Shown here one piece after another: positions 15,386 to 24,456 of a stretch of DNA of 44,717 nt; the first letter of the stretch is position 1, and each line of letters begins with the position of its first letter. A model generated the notes under the pieces. It worked only from the letters and a program-made list of their open reading frames with translations, ran no database searches and was not told where the DNA came from. The position numbers were made by a program, and so were the translations under genes. The stretch is from Opitutia bacterium (GTDB taxonomy: Bacteria; Verrucomicrobiota; Verrucomicrobiia; Opitutales; Seribacteraceae): NCBI GenBank assembly GCA_002730975.1, contig PCBO01000105.1, positions 1-44,717 of the forward strand. Direction: 5' to 3'.

Positions 15386-17857
15386 TTAATCGAGGTATCT
15401 AAATTCCGCGCTCGCGAACAGAGCGTGGCAAAGATGGGCTAGAGCTTCTGGAGAATCTTGCTCTCCTTTGTCAGAAGATGCGATTTGGTGAAATTCCATG
15501 GCCTGTGAGAGCTCTTCTGCGTTGGGAGGTCGAGACAGAGCTCGTTTATAAGCTTTCTCCACGAGAGTTTCAGGAGCGCTTTTACCCTCAGCGAGGAGAG
15601 CCTTTGCCATGGCTGAGGCTTGTTCGATGACGAATGGGGAATTGAGCAGGAACAGCGCTTGAGATGGTACAGTGGTCTCCTGCCTACGACCTACGATCAT
15701 GCTTGGCTCGGCGAAATCGAAGGCACGCAGGAACTCGGGCAATAGATTCCGGACGATGGGCAAGTACACACTGCGGTGGGAAGCGTTTTCGAGCGAGTGC
15801 TTGGGTATTGTGACTCCTCGGCCTACATTGCCGTTTCCGGCCTTGGCCACTGCGGATGCTTTAACTGGTTCGAAATCTAGTTCGCCGGAAGCGAAGAGCA
15901 TGGCGTCACGTAGTGCCTCTGCCTCAAGACGACGAACATTGGCTCGCCATAGCAACTTGTTTTGAGGATCCTTTTTGAAGCTCTCGGGATCTTCAGAGGA
16001 AGATAGGCGGTAGGTTCGGCTCAGAACGATTTCTTTAATCGTTTTCTTTACCGACCATCCGCTCGTCTGAAAGCGGACGGCTAGGTAATCGAGGAGTTCT
16101 GGATGAGAAGGTGCTTCTCCGGAAGAGCCGAAATTGTCCACCGTACGTACGATGCCTTCTCCAAAAAGGTGATGCCATATCCGGTTCACCATGACTCGGG
16201 CGGCCAAAGGGTTTTCCTCGTGAGTTAGCCACTCCGCCAGTTGGAGCCGTCCGCTCTGCTCCATTTTTGGACGAGGAGCCTGATTTATCGTTAGGGCTGT
16301 GAGGTATCCGCGCTCAATGGTTGCTCCCAAGGTGTCGACGTCTCCTCGCAGGTGTACGCGAATATTTAGAGGCTCTCCTCCGTCCAGTGCACCCATCGCG
16401 TATTGTGGTGTCTTGGGCGAATTCCTCTTCATTTGCTTGAGCTGGGCACTCGTCTCTCGCACATTCTCTGCGCATTCGTCCATCTTGGCCTTCATCGCTT
16501 CGTCGTTTTTCTTGCGCTTGAGGACTTGGAGTTGTTTCTGGGCTTTTTTCAATTGCTTGGCGAGAGAAGCCATTTCGCGATTATATTTATCTAATTCCTC
16601 TTTGAGTTTTCCGGCATTTTCACCCATTGGTATCAAGCTCCCGGTCTGTCGGTTGCCGTTGCCCTTGGCTGTCCCATAATAGGTTTTGGTGCTACGGAAT
16701 ATGCCGGCGAGTGCGTAGTAGTCCTCGGTCGGGATAGGATCGAACTTGTGATCGTGGCACCGAGCGCAGGATACGCTTAAGCCCAAGGTGGCGCGGGTGG
16801 CGACGTCGATTTGCTCGTCCACTACGTCCATCGTGAAAATTCTCTTATCTTTTTGGTTGAGGGATTTCGGTCCCATCGCGAGGAATCCGGTAGCAACTAT
16901 GCGTTCGGCTTCCTGTTTCGGATCATTCGACACCATCAAGTCGCCCGCCACTTGCTCTTTGATAAAGAGATCGTATGGTTTGTCCTCGTTGAACGACTTG
17001 ATGACGTAGTCGCGATACCTCCATGCGTGCGGGTAGGTGAAGTTCCGCTCCATTCCGGTTGACTCGGCATAGCGTGCGACATCCATCCAGTGCCTACCCC
17101 AACGTTCGCCGAACTGACTTGAGGCGAGCAAATCGTCGACCACTTTCTCAAAGGCTTTCGGCGAATCGTCGGTGAGGAAACTTTTCATTTGATCCGGAGT
17201 CGGAGGCAATCCTATCAAGTCGAAATAGATACGGCGTAGAAGGGTGGCTTTACCAGCGTCTTTTCCAGGGGTCAATCCCGAGACCTCCAGTTTTGAGAGG
17301 ATGAAACGATCGAGGTTCGATCGGACCCAATTCGCCTGTTTGGGTTGGGGCACTTTTCGTGCCTTTGGTTTTCGGAATGCCCAGTACTGGCGAGCTTTTT
17401 CCCAATCAAATTTATTCTTCCAGTCGGCGGTTGGCTTTTCTTGTTTCACCAGGGTCGCCTTGGCTTTTTCCGGAAAAGGCAATTTCATTCGTATCCAGCT
17501 GGCCAAAGACTTGATTTCAATGCTCGACAAGGGCCTTGCCATTGGAGGATGGCTGCTGTTGTCTCCCCTCTTTAATCGAGCCACCTTAAGCAACAGGGAC
17601 TGGTATGGAGTCTCTTTGAAGCTAATTGTCGGCTTGCCCGAAGCACCTCCCTTGAGGAAACCTTCACGATGATCGAGACGTAGTTCGCCTTCGAGCTTCT
17701 TGGACTTTGCGGAGTGGCACTCGAAACAGTGCGCAGCTAAGAGTGGACGCACCTTTTTCTCAAAAAAGGCAATTTGCTGTGGCTCAAAGGTTTGTCCGCT
17801 TGCGCCGAAGGTGAAAAAAAAGCTGATGAAGGTTGGAAATATGACAAGCTGTCTCAT
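15386..17857 (-). CDS. PSD1/DUF1549/DUF1553 protein with planctomycete-type cytochrome c domain
   Basis: A large secreted protein (823 residues) with a signal peptide, an N-terminal planctomycete cytochrome c motif AAHCFECHS (Cys44, Cys47, His48), a DUF1549 domain (about 180-400) and a C-terminal DUF1553 domain (about 540-800, with ARVMVNRIWHHLFGEGIV). A second C-x-x-C-H (Cys364-His368, SCARCHDHKFDPIP) is typical of DUF1549. Between the domains, at about 414-478, lies a Lys/Glu/Gln-rich stretch likely to form a coiled coil. The family may carry heme and is thought to work with DUF1501 partners, but its substrate is not known. The downstream PQQ gene begins 16 bases after its stop. Confidence 0.92.
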   Translation of the reverse strand: MRQLVIFPTFISFFFTFGASGQTFEPQQIAFFEKKVRPLLAAHCFECHSAKSKKLEGELRLDHREGFLKGGASGKPTISFKETPYQSLLLKVARLKRGDNSSHPPMARPLSSIEIKSLASWIRMKLPFPEKAKATLVKQEKPTADWKNKFDWEKARQYWAFRKPKARKVPQPKQANWVRSNLDRFILSKLEVSGLTPGKDAGKATLLRRIYFDLIGLPPTPDQMKSFLTDDSPKAFEKVVDDLLASSQFGERWGRHWMDVARYAESTGMERNFTYPHAWRYRDYVIKSFNEDKPYDLFIKEQVAGDLMVSNDPKQEAERIVATGFLAMGPKSLNQKDKRIFTMDVVDEQIDVATRATLGLSVSCARCHDHKFDPIPTEDYYALAGIFRSTKTYYGTAKGNGNRQTGSLIPMGENAGKLKEELDKYNREMASLAKQLKKAQKQLQVLKRKKNDEAMKAKMDECAENVRETSAQLKQMKRNSPKTPQYAMGALDGGEPLNIRVHLRGDVDTLGATIERGYLTALTINQAPRPKMEQSGRLQLAEWLTHEENPLAARVMVNRIWHHLFGEGIVRTVDNFGSSGEAPSHPELLDYLAVRFQTSGWSVKKTIKEIVLSRTYRLSSSEDPESFKKDPQNKLLWRANVRRLEAEALRDAMLFASGELDFEPVKASAVAKAGNGNVGRGVTIPKHSLENASHRSVYLPIVRNLLPEFLRAFDFAEPSMIVGRRQETTVPSQALFLLNSPFVIEQASAMAKALLAEGKSAPETLVEKAYKRALSRPPNAEELSQAMEFHQIASSDKGEQDSPEALAHLCHALFASAEFRYLD

Positions 17858-17937
17858 GATGTTCTCGCGTGCTTAGTAATTATCAAACCAAGCTGATCTG
17901 TTCCCATTAAAGCACCAGAAAAGGTCGAGATTTTTAA

Positions 17938-18468
17938 CTACTTTAGAGCACCTGCGACCATAGCCCTCATCTTATCAGCATTTGCTTCAACGACTGCTTC
18001 CGGACCAGTCATTTTAACGAAGATGGCTCCCTGCTTCCCTTCGATAATAGCACCCAATAGAGCATAACCCTCTTTTGGAACCTTTGTTCCGAAGGGACGA
18101 CCGCTCATGAAGGTTCCTGTAGCTCTAGCATATGTGACTTTTATGCCTCCGACCTTTTTACCCTCCACTTTTTTGTTTTCGGCATTTTTAAATTGGCCCA
18201 TCCAGCGGTCGATATTCGCCTTTACGCCTCCTGCACCGCCCGCTCCGAAGTAAAAGAATACGATTTCTGCGGACTTTCCATCTTTTCCCGAGGCCAAGAA
18301 CTGAGCTTTGCGCATGGAGGAGGAAGGCGGTGACGCCTTCCATCCCGTCGGGGAGCTAAACGCATACCCCGCAACGGAGAAATTTTCGGCATTTGCCGAA
18401 ATCGCTGAAAACCAAGCGAGCAAAGTGCCCGCTAACATTATTAGGTATCTCTTTTGCATACTTTCCAT
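17938..18468 (-). CDS. Secreted protein of unknown function
   Basis: I do not recognise the family. It has 176 residues with an N-terminal signal peptide (KRYLIMLAGTLLAWFSAISANA) and a mature part rich in Gly, Lys and Ala. The visible pattern is FSVAGYAFSSPTGWK near the start, an EIVFFYFGAGGAGGVKANID stretch and a MTGPEAVVEANADKMRAMV ending, which suggests a small beta-rich domain followed by a helix, similar in outline to PsbP-like secreted domains, though this is a guess. The gene lies 62 bases downstream of the PQQ gene at 18530-19780 and 80 bases upstream of the DUF1549/1553 gene on the same strand. Confidence 0.65.
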   Translation of the reverse strand: MESMQKRYLIMLAGTLLAWFSAISANAENFSVAGYAFSSPTGWKASPPSSSMRKAQFLASGKDGKSAEIVFFYFGAGGAGGVKANIDRWMGQFKNAENKKVEGKKVGGIKVTYARATGTFMSGRPFGTKVPKEGYALLGAIIEGKQGAIFVKMTGPEAVVEANADKMRAMVAGALK

Positions 18469-18529
18469 TTTCTTTCACCACAGTACCTGAGTCAACGGCA
18501 ATGCTTGGCCGAGATGGAGTTAAACTCTG

Positions 18530-19780
18530 CTACCTTACTTGCTTGGCAGGCAAGCGGAAGATATGCGAATAGGTTCGGAAGTAGAGGCAGTTGTTGGCTA
18601 CGGCAGGTGTGTTGTGGGTGAGCTCGCCGAGAGAGGATATTCCAAGAGCTTTGTATTTGTCAGACGCTGAAAAAGTGGCGACGTTGCCTTCGCGGGATAC
18701 GGCATAGATGACCTTCCCTACCATAATGGGTGACGCGAAGTAGTTGCCGTCGAGACGTTCGCGCCATCTGATTTCGCCCGATTTTAATTCGAGGCAGGAG
18801 GCGATGCCACCATCGGTGACTAGGAAGAGCAGGTTCCCTTTTGCAATGGAAGTGGGAACGTAGGGTATGTTCTTCTTCAATGAATAGGCGATGGTGGGTT
18901 TGCCCTTGCCGCTTTTCGGTGGAATGATCGAAGCGAATCGACTGGCTCGACCACCTGAGCCGCAACTCGCGAAAAAGCGTCCGTTGGCAGGGTAGGGGGA
19001 TGCCACGCTGCGGAGGTCTAGGGTGTCGGGGCCGGTTTCCCAAAGAATTTTTCCTGATTTGGCATCAACGGCGTAGCAACCGTGGGCCATCGAACTGGTC
19101 ACGAATTGGAGGGGACCATCCTTCGGTTGGTATACGCAAGGCGTGGACGAGGATGGCTTGGCGGACATGCGCTTAGTCTGCCATACGGTGGACCCTGTTT
19201 TTCGGTCAACTGCAATTATGTTGCTGTCCCCGTAGTGATCGTGGGTAAGAACAACTAGATCTCCATGTACTATTGGAGAGAAGCCGTTGCCGTGCTGGGT
19301 TTCGTACACGCCGAAATCGCGTCGCCAAAGCAGGTTGCCGTCATGGTCGAAGCAGAGGAGATCGTTGGATGCCTTGGTGGTCCAGTTTACAAAGAGGTAT
19401 TCGGCGTCTACGCAGGGAGTGGAAGAGGCGAAACTGTTAAACTTGTGGTGGGGGTATTTGACTGAATCGAGTTTCTTTTCCCAGACCTTATCTCCGTTGA
19501 TGGCATCGTAGCAGAGCACGTACTGGCCGCCGTCTCCCTCGTCGGAGCAAGTGGTGAAGAGGCGAGTTCCCCATAATACCGGGGATGCGTGACCTACGCC
19601 CGGAAGCTTGATTTTCCAAGAGTAGTCTGCCTCCTTCCATTGAACGGGCAATCCTTCGGCTTGCCCATGTCCCGTCCCGTCCGGACCTCGAAAGCGCGTC
19701 CATTCTCCTGGATCTTCCTTCCCTAGGTTAGAGAGCAAAGGAAGAATTATTCCCAGGGCAGCTAAGATTAGAGGTTTCAT
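18530..19780 (-). CDS. Secreted PQQ-like beta-propeller protein (second of three)
   Basis: A 416-residue exported propeller similar in plan to the protein encoded at 14107-15369. It opens with a signal peptide, then WTRFRGPDGTGHG (about 27-39) and SWKIKLPGVGHASPVLWG. Blade turns such as DAINGDKVWEKKL, DRKTGSTVWQT, DAKSGKILWETG and ELKSGEIRWRE are spaced about 45 residues apart or more. Its start codon overlaps the stop of the methyltransferase gene by four bases (19777-19780), so the two are translationally coupled. No catalytic residues of a dehydrogenase were recognised; a scaffold or oxidation role in the envelope remains open. Confidence 0.9.
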   Translation of the reverse strand: MKPLILAALGIILPLLSNLGKEDPGEWTRFRGPDGTGHGQAEGLPVQWKEADYSWKIKLPGVGHASPVLWGTRLFTTCSDEGDGGQYVLCYDAINGDKVWEKKLDSVKYPHHKFNSFASSTPCVDAEYLFVNWTTKASNDLLCFDHDGNLLWRRDFGVYETQHGNGFSPIVHGDLVVLTHDHYGDSNIIAVDRKTGSTVWQTKRMSAKPSSSTPCVYQPKDGPLQFVTSSMAHGCYAVDAKSGKILWETGPDTLDLRSVASPYPANGRFFASCGSGGRASRFASIIPPKSGKGKPTIAYSLKKNIPYVPTSIAKGNLLFLVTDGGIASCLELKSGEIRWRERLDGNYFASPIMVGKVIYAVSREGNVATFSASDKYKALGISSLGELTHNTPAVANNCLYFRTYSHIFRLPAKQVR

Positions 19781-20559
19781 TTCGGAGTGTTTTTGGCCTT
19801 CGGGTCAGGCTTCAGATACACCATGAAATGTTGTTGTGGAAGCATGTGTCGAGTTTCCTTCCAATCGAAGCCAATGGCTTTCATTTCCTTTTTGGACTGA
19901 ACTTGTGTCATCTTATGTAGCCGTTTGATCGGAACTTTAGGGTCTTCCAGTCGATATTCGATTAATACCAAGCGACCACCTGGCTTTAGGGCTTTCAGAA
20001 TGGAAAGAGCCATTTCACGAGGATGAGAAAACTCGTGGTAAGCATCGACGATGAGGACGCAATCGACAGAGTTCTCGGGTAATTTGACGTCGGTTATCGT
20101 ACCATGCACGGGAATTACGTTGTCGGTCTTAAATTTGCCAATGCGACCTTTTACAATGGCGAGCATCTCCTTGGAGATATCAACGGCGTATGCTTTGCCT
20201 TCAGGCACTAGTTTTGCCATCCTGAAAGTGAAGTAGCCCGAACCTGCTCCTATGTCGGCAACGATCTCATTTGGCTTCAATTCGAGGTTTTTTACGAGGA
20301 GGTCAGTCCTTTCCTCTCGCTCTCTTTCGGATCGCTCCAACCAACCTGCGCCCAGGTGCCCCATGACCTGAGAGATTTCTCGATCCATGTATATTTTTCC
20401 TGTTCCGCCTCTGGTGGGGGCCTTCTGAGTGTATGTCGCTTTAGAGACTCGAATAGTTTCTTTAGACGCTTTTGTTTCTGCGTACGCTGTACCTGCGAAT
20501 GGAAGGAGCGCCAGGATCACCAAGGTTTTTGACATTTTGGTTATTACTGAATTGATCAT
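19777..20559 (-). CDS. Class I SAM-dependent methyltransferase with a signal peptide
   Basis: The catalytic domain shows methyltransferase motif I (VADIGAGSGYF, about 100-110), an acidic residue after strand 2 (YAVDIS, 124-129) and a later LKPGGRLVLIEYR motif. In front of it lies an apparent signal peptide (KTLVILALLPFAGTAYA) followed by about 60 residues with a KIYMDREISQVMGHLGAGWL segment, a pattern seen in other secreted-looking methyltransferases of planctomycetes and verrucomicrobia. SAM is not known to be available outside the cytoplasm, so either the export signal is not used or the protein has another role. ATG at 20535 is the tighter start, and either start keeps the signal. It overlaps the PQQ gene by four bases, and its partners in the cluster are all exported. 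Confidence 0.85.
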   Translation of the reverse strand: MINSVITKMSKTLVILALLPFAGTAYAETKASKETIRVSKATYTQKAPTRGGTGKIYMDREISQVMGHLGAGWLERSEREREERTDLLVKNLELKPNEIVADIGAGSGYFTFRMAKLVPEGKAYAVDISKEMLAIVKGRIGKFKTDNVIPVHGTITDVKLPENSVDCVLIVDAYHEFSHPREMALSILKALKPGGRLVLIEYRLEDPKVPIKRLHKMTQVQSKKEMKAIGFDWKETRHMLPQQHFMVYLKPDPKAKNTPK

Positions 20560-20647
20560 TTTGCAAAGATTGCCTTCTTTGGCATCCTTTAGGCAAATCT
20601 ATATTGTTGAACGCCCAAAGATCGCTAGCTATGGTGGAAAGTGTAGT

Positions 20648-21535
20648 ATGAAAGTTATTCGAGCGAAAAGCGCCGGCTTTTGCTGGGGAGTAGAGCGTGC
20701 AATTCAAGTTGCTCGTGAGCAGGCCGATGGTGGAAAGCGGACCGTTTATACGGATGGGCCACTGATCCATAATAACCAGATGATGACGGCGCTCAGCACA
20801 GAGGGCGTTCGCGAGGTGGGGGACTATCGAAGTAGTTCGTCCATTGAGTTGGAAGAGAATGAACGCGATGATGCCGTCGTCGTCGTGCGTGCTCATGGCA
20901 TTTCTCCCGAGCGTAGAAAATATCTCAAGGGACTCGATTTGCCCTTCAAGGATGCGACCTGCCCGGATGTAGGTATTATTGCGGGTAAGGTGCGCATGCA
21001 TGCGTCCAAGGGTTTCGATGTCGTTATCTTCGGGGATCCTCGCCATCCCGAGGTTATTGGCCTCATGGGATATGCTGCCGGGAGAGGGCATGCCGTCCAG
21101 ACTGAAGAGGATTTGGTTGCGTTGCCCGATTTTGAGAACGGTGTGGTTATGGTATCGCAGTCTACCATGTTTACCCACGAATTCGAACACCTTTCGGCGC
21201 GTCTTGCTCAAAAGTATCCTGAGCTTGTCGTATTCGATACGATTTGCGGTGCGACCAAGGAGCGTCAGTCTGACTTGCGACAACTAGTGACGGAGGGAGC
21301 CGAGGCCATAGTAGTTATTGGCGGCCATCATTCGGCCAATACCTGTAAGTTGGCCAAGTTGGCCGAGTCCCAGAACCGTCCGACCTTTCACGTCGAGACG
21401 GCGGAGGAACTTGATCCTTGCGTCATGTCCCGCTTTGCGAGCGTTGGTGTTACGGCGGGAGCTTCCACCCCTGAATTCATTATCGATGCCGTTTGTTGTT
21501 CCTTGGAGTCCATGGAAGCGTCTTCCGAAGTTTAA
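20648..21535 (+). CDS. ispH: 4-hydroxy-3-methylbut-2-enyl diphosphate reductase
   Basis: The last enzyme of the non-mevalonate isoprenoid pathway. It reduces HMBPP to IPP and DMAPP with a 4Fe-4S cluster. All landmarks are visible with the start at the ATG of 20648: FCWGV with Cys12, His41 in LIHNNQ, RAHG with His83, ATCPDV with Cys105, DPRHPE with His132, VSQSTM, TICGATKE with Cys199, and GHHSANT with the Ser/Asn pair that binds diphosphate. A longer frame reaches back to 20429, but the family starts at MKVIRAKSAGFCWG, so the upstream part overlapping the methyltransferase gene on the other strand is not coding. Length is 295 residues. Confidence 0.96.
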   Translation: MKVIRAKSAGFCWGVERAIQVAREQADGGKRTVYTDGPLIHNNQMMTALSTEGVREVGDYRSSSSIELEENERDDAVVVVRAHGISPERRKYLKGLDLPFKDATCPDVGIIAGKVRMHASKGFDVVIFGDPRHPEVIGLMGYAAGRGHAVQTEEDLVALPDFENGVVMVSQSTMFTHEFEHLSARLAQKYPELVVFDTICGATKERQSDLRQLVTEGAEAIVVIGGHHSANTCKLAKLAESQNRPTFHVETAEELDPCVMSRFASVGVTAGASTPEFIIDAVCCSLESMEASSEV

Positions 21536-21577
21536 GATTTTTCCTTCTCTGGTTAACATTTTATCATTTTTACTCAC

Positions 21578-23002
21578 ATGAGCACTTTCATACCTAATAT
21601 TCTTGCTGATCGATACGCTTCCTCCGCTATGCGCAATTTGTGGTCGCCAGAGGGTAAGGTGATTCTCGAACGCGAATTCTGGATTGCAGTGATGAAGGCT
21701 CAGCGTGATCTCGGTTTGGATGTCCCTGCCGATGCCATTGAGGCTTCTGAAGGAGTAAAGACACTGGTTGACCTCGAGGCTATCAATGAACGAGAGAAGG
21801 TCACTAAGCACGATGTGAAGGCTCGCTTGGAAGAATTCGCATCGAAAGCGGGCCACCAGCATGCTCACAAGGGAATGACAAGCCGCGACCTTACGGAAAA
21901 CGTTGAACAGCTTCAGGTTCATCGATCTCTCGGCATTGTTCTGGAGAAAGGCGTTTCCTCGCTCCTCGCCTTGGCTAAGCAGGCGAGTGCTCACAAGACG
22001 CTTCCACTTACAGCGCGCTCGCACAACGTTCCCGCCCAACTGACCACTCTGGGAAAACGTTTTGCCATGCATGGCGAGGAATTGGAACGATCTCTAGATG
22101 GCTTGGTCCGCTTGTGCGCCACCTACCCCTTCCGGGGGCTTAAAGGTGCGGTGGGCACTCGTCTCGATCAAATCACCCTCCTCGGAGACATTGATAAGGC
22201 GGAGCGACTCGATGGTCTCTTACTTGAGCACCTTGGCTCACCCGGTTCCTTGCAGGTAGTGGGCCAAGTCTATCCCCGAAGTCTCGATTTCGAAGCCGTA
22301 TCACTTTTATTCAGACTTGCTTCAGGACCTGCCAGCTTCGCAAAAACCCTCCGTATCGCAGCTGGGCATGAACTGATGGGGGAAGGGTTTGCCAAGGGAC
22401 AGACAGGTTCTTCCGCCATGCCTCATAAGATGAACAGCAGAAGTTGCGAACGGATTAACGGCTTTCATGCTATTCTTTCGGGACACTTGGCCATGATCGC
22501 TTCTCTTTCGGGAGATCAATGGAATGAAGGGGACGTTTCTTGCTCGGTCGTGCGTCGTGTAGCTCTTCCAGATGCGTTTTATGCGATAGACGGCCTGCTC
22601 GAAACCTTCCTTACAGTATTGGTACAAATGGAAGTTTTTCCAGAAGTGATTGGTGCGGAGTGCCGTCGCTACCTTCCCTTCCTGCTTTCAACGACCATAA
22701 TGATGGAAGCCGTGAAGGCGGGGGCGGGTAGGGAGAATGCGCATGCTGCCATCAAGGAGCATGCCGTAGCTACGGTTAGAGACCTTCGCGAAGGTCGCAT
22801 CGCGATTAATGATCTGCCCGGTCGCTTGGCTGCAGACGATCGAGTCGGCCTTTCTGCCGAAGCCATCGATCTTTTAATTTCTGAAGGCGAAACCCGAGTG
22901 GGGGCAGCCGTTCATCAAGTGGAAGTCTTTCTCGAGCGAGCTAGATCTTGGGGTGAGCGATATCCCGATGCATCGGATTTCGAGCCCGAGACAATATTGT
23001 AG
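21578..23002 (+). CDS. purB: Adenylosuccinate lyase
   Basis: A purine-biosynthesis enzyme that releases fumarate from SAICAR and from adenylosuccinate. It belongs to the fumarase/aspartase superfamily, with the signature loop GSSAMPHKMNSRSCERI (277-293) and the catalytic serine in it. Substrate-binding blocks are HKGMTSRD (97-104) and TARSHNVPAQLTTLGKR with His149. At 474 residues it is slightly longer than many bacterial members but normal for the group. It follows ispH after a 42-base gap on the same strand. Confidence 0.95.
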   Translation: MSTFIPNILADRYASSAMRNLWSPEGKVILEREFWIAVMKAQRDLGLDVPADAIEASEGVKTLVDLEAINEREKVTKHDVKARLEEFASKAGHQHAHKGMTSRDLTENVEQLQVHRSLGIVLEKGVSSLLALAKQASAHKTLPLTARSHNVPAQLTTLGKRFAMHGEELERSLDGLVRLCATYPFRGLKGAVGTRLDQITLLGDIDKAERLDGLLLEHLGSPGSLQVVGQVYPRSLDFEAVSLLFRLASGPASFAKTLRIAAGHELMGEGFAKGQTGSSAMPHKMNSRSCERINGFHAILSGHLAMIASLSGDQWNEGDVSCSVVRRVALPDAFYAIDGLLETFLTVLVQMEVFPEVIGAECRRYLPFLLSTTIMMEAVKAGAGRENAHAAIKEHAVATVRDLREGRIAINDLPGRLAADDRVGLSAEAIDLLISEGETRVGAAVHQVEVFLERARSWGERYPDASDFEPETIL

Positions 23003-23134
23003 CTATAGCTTGCTCGCTTTTTCTTTGTCTCCGTTTCATCGGAATATTTAAATAGTATCCCGCGAATTTTTCGATTGCCATGAGGGCGAGAACATTATGC
23101 ACTTTTCAGCTTTTCATTTTGATCACCAAGACTC

Positions 23135-24397
23135 ATGGCAGAAGAACTTGAAGGTAATTGTTTGGTCGCCCAATCGGGCGGTCCTACTTCCGTTATTAAC
23201 GCGAGCGTAGCCGGTGTGGTGACGGAAGCGCTCAACAACCCGTGCATCGAGGAGATTTACGGTGGGCTCAACGGCGTCCTCGGGATTTTAAAGGAAGACC
23301 TTATCGATCTTGCCGAAGAGTCGCAGCAGAATATCAGAGGTCTTAGTCATACGCCTGCTTCCGCTCTTGGTACCTGTCGTTTCAAGCTCAAGCGCGACGA
23401 AGACTTCCAACGAATAGTAGATGTGTTCGAGGCTCATAATATTCGATATTTTTTCTATGCGGGAGGGAATGATTCGCAAGATACCGCGGACAAGATTTCC
23501 CAACTCGCTCAGGAAAGAGATTACAAACTCCGCGTCATAGGTATACCCAAAACCATCGACAACGACCTCGTCACTACTGATCATTGCCCTGGGTATGGCA
23601 GCGTAGTTAAATACATTTCCACCGTGGTCCGTGAGATGGCCCTCGATCACGAGGCCATGGGACAGCACGATCTCGTTTCAATCGTCGAGGTCATGGGGCG
23701 TAATGCCGGTTGGATTGCAGCCGGCGCGACCTTGGCTAAACGTCGTGAAAATCCTAATGATGCTCCCCACTTGATTTATCTTCCCGAGCTTCCTTTTTCC
23801 AGGCAGAAATTTATCGAGGACGTCCAAGAGGTTTTGAAGAAAAACCGTTACTGCTTGGTCGTTGTAGGTGAAGGCCTAAGGGATAAAGACGGAAATTACG
23901 TAGCTAATTCTGGATCGGGGAAGGACGCTTTTGGTCACGCTCAACTAGGAGGCGTAGGAGAGGCTTTGGCCAATCTTGTCGAAGAAAACTTGGCGGTCAA
24001 GGCACGTTCATGCAAATTGGGCACCGGACAGCGGGCGGCCGCTCATTGTTCATCTCAAACAGACAATGAGGAGGCTTTTATGGCGGGGCAGGCAGCTGTG
24101 CGGGCTGCTATTGAGGGAGAAACCGACAAAATGGTCATTCTCGTTCGGGGTGAAGATGAACCTTATTCCTGCGAAACCGGATTGGCTCCACTTTCCGAAA
24201 TTGCCAATGGAGTTAAGGAAATTCCCAAGGACTGGATTTCGGAAGATGGCGTTAGCATGACCGCGAAATTCATCAAGTATGCCCAACCCCTCATACTAGG
24301 TGAGGTGTCGGTACCACATGAAAACGGCTTGCCCGAGTTTTCTCGACTTTCAAAGAAACGTGTCAGGAAGGTTCTGGATGCTCACTCCTTCGAATGA
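23135..24397 (+). CDS. pfp: Pyrophosphate-dependent 6-phosphofructokinase
   Basis: A glycolytic enzyme that interconverts fructose 6-phosphate and fructose 1,6-bisphosphate, using pyrophosphate rather than ATP. The specificity residues are visible: GGNDSQDTADK (110-120) has Asp113 where ATP enzymes have Gly, and PKTIDNDL has Lys139 where ATP enzymes have Gly. The N-terminal LVAQSGGPTSVINAS is the phosphate-binding segment, and MGRNAGWIAAGA matches the fructose-phosphate site. At 420 residues it fits the group of shorter PPi-PFKs. It is soluble. The reversible enzyme allows use in both glycolysis and gluconeogenesis. The gene stands on the plus strand and converges with the cystathionine gamma-synthase-like gene, with 59 bases between. 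Confidence 0.93.
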   Translation: MAEELEGNCLVAQSGGPTSVINASVAGVVTEALNNPCIEEIYGGLNGVLGILKEDLIDLAEESQQNIRGLSHTPASALGTCRFKLKRDEDFQRIVDVFEAHNIRYFFYAGGNDSQDTADKISQLAQERDYKLRVIGIPKTIDNDLVTTDHCPGYGSVVKYISTVVREMALDHEAMGQHDLVSIVEVMGRNAGWIAAGATLAKRRENPNDAPHLIYLPELPFSRQKFIEDVQEVLKKNRYCLVVVGEGLRDKDGNYVANSGSGKDAFGHAQLGGVGEALANLVEENLAVKARSCKLGTGQRAAAHCSSQTDNEEAFMAGQAAVRAAIEGETDKMVILVRGEDEPYSCETGLAPLSEIANGVKEIPKDWISEDGVSMTAKFIKYAQPLILGEVSVPHENGLPEFSRLSKKRVRKVLDAHSFE

Positions 24398-24456
24398 ATT
24401 TTCTAGTTTTCGCGAGTCGACTCTTGATCCTTTGGCGATTCTCAGTCCTTAGGCCT

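Noticed and set aside
20462-21283. A 273-codon open frame antisense to ispH
   Set aside because: It is the reverse of a clear ispH with all its landmarks, and its product shows no domain.
24414-24423. Ten-base palindrome GAGTCGACTC between the phosphofructokinase and transsulfuration genes
   Set aside because: It has no loop and no T-run nearby, so it is not a convincing terminator or operator.
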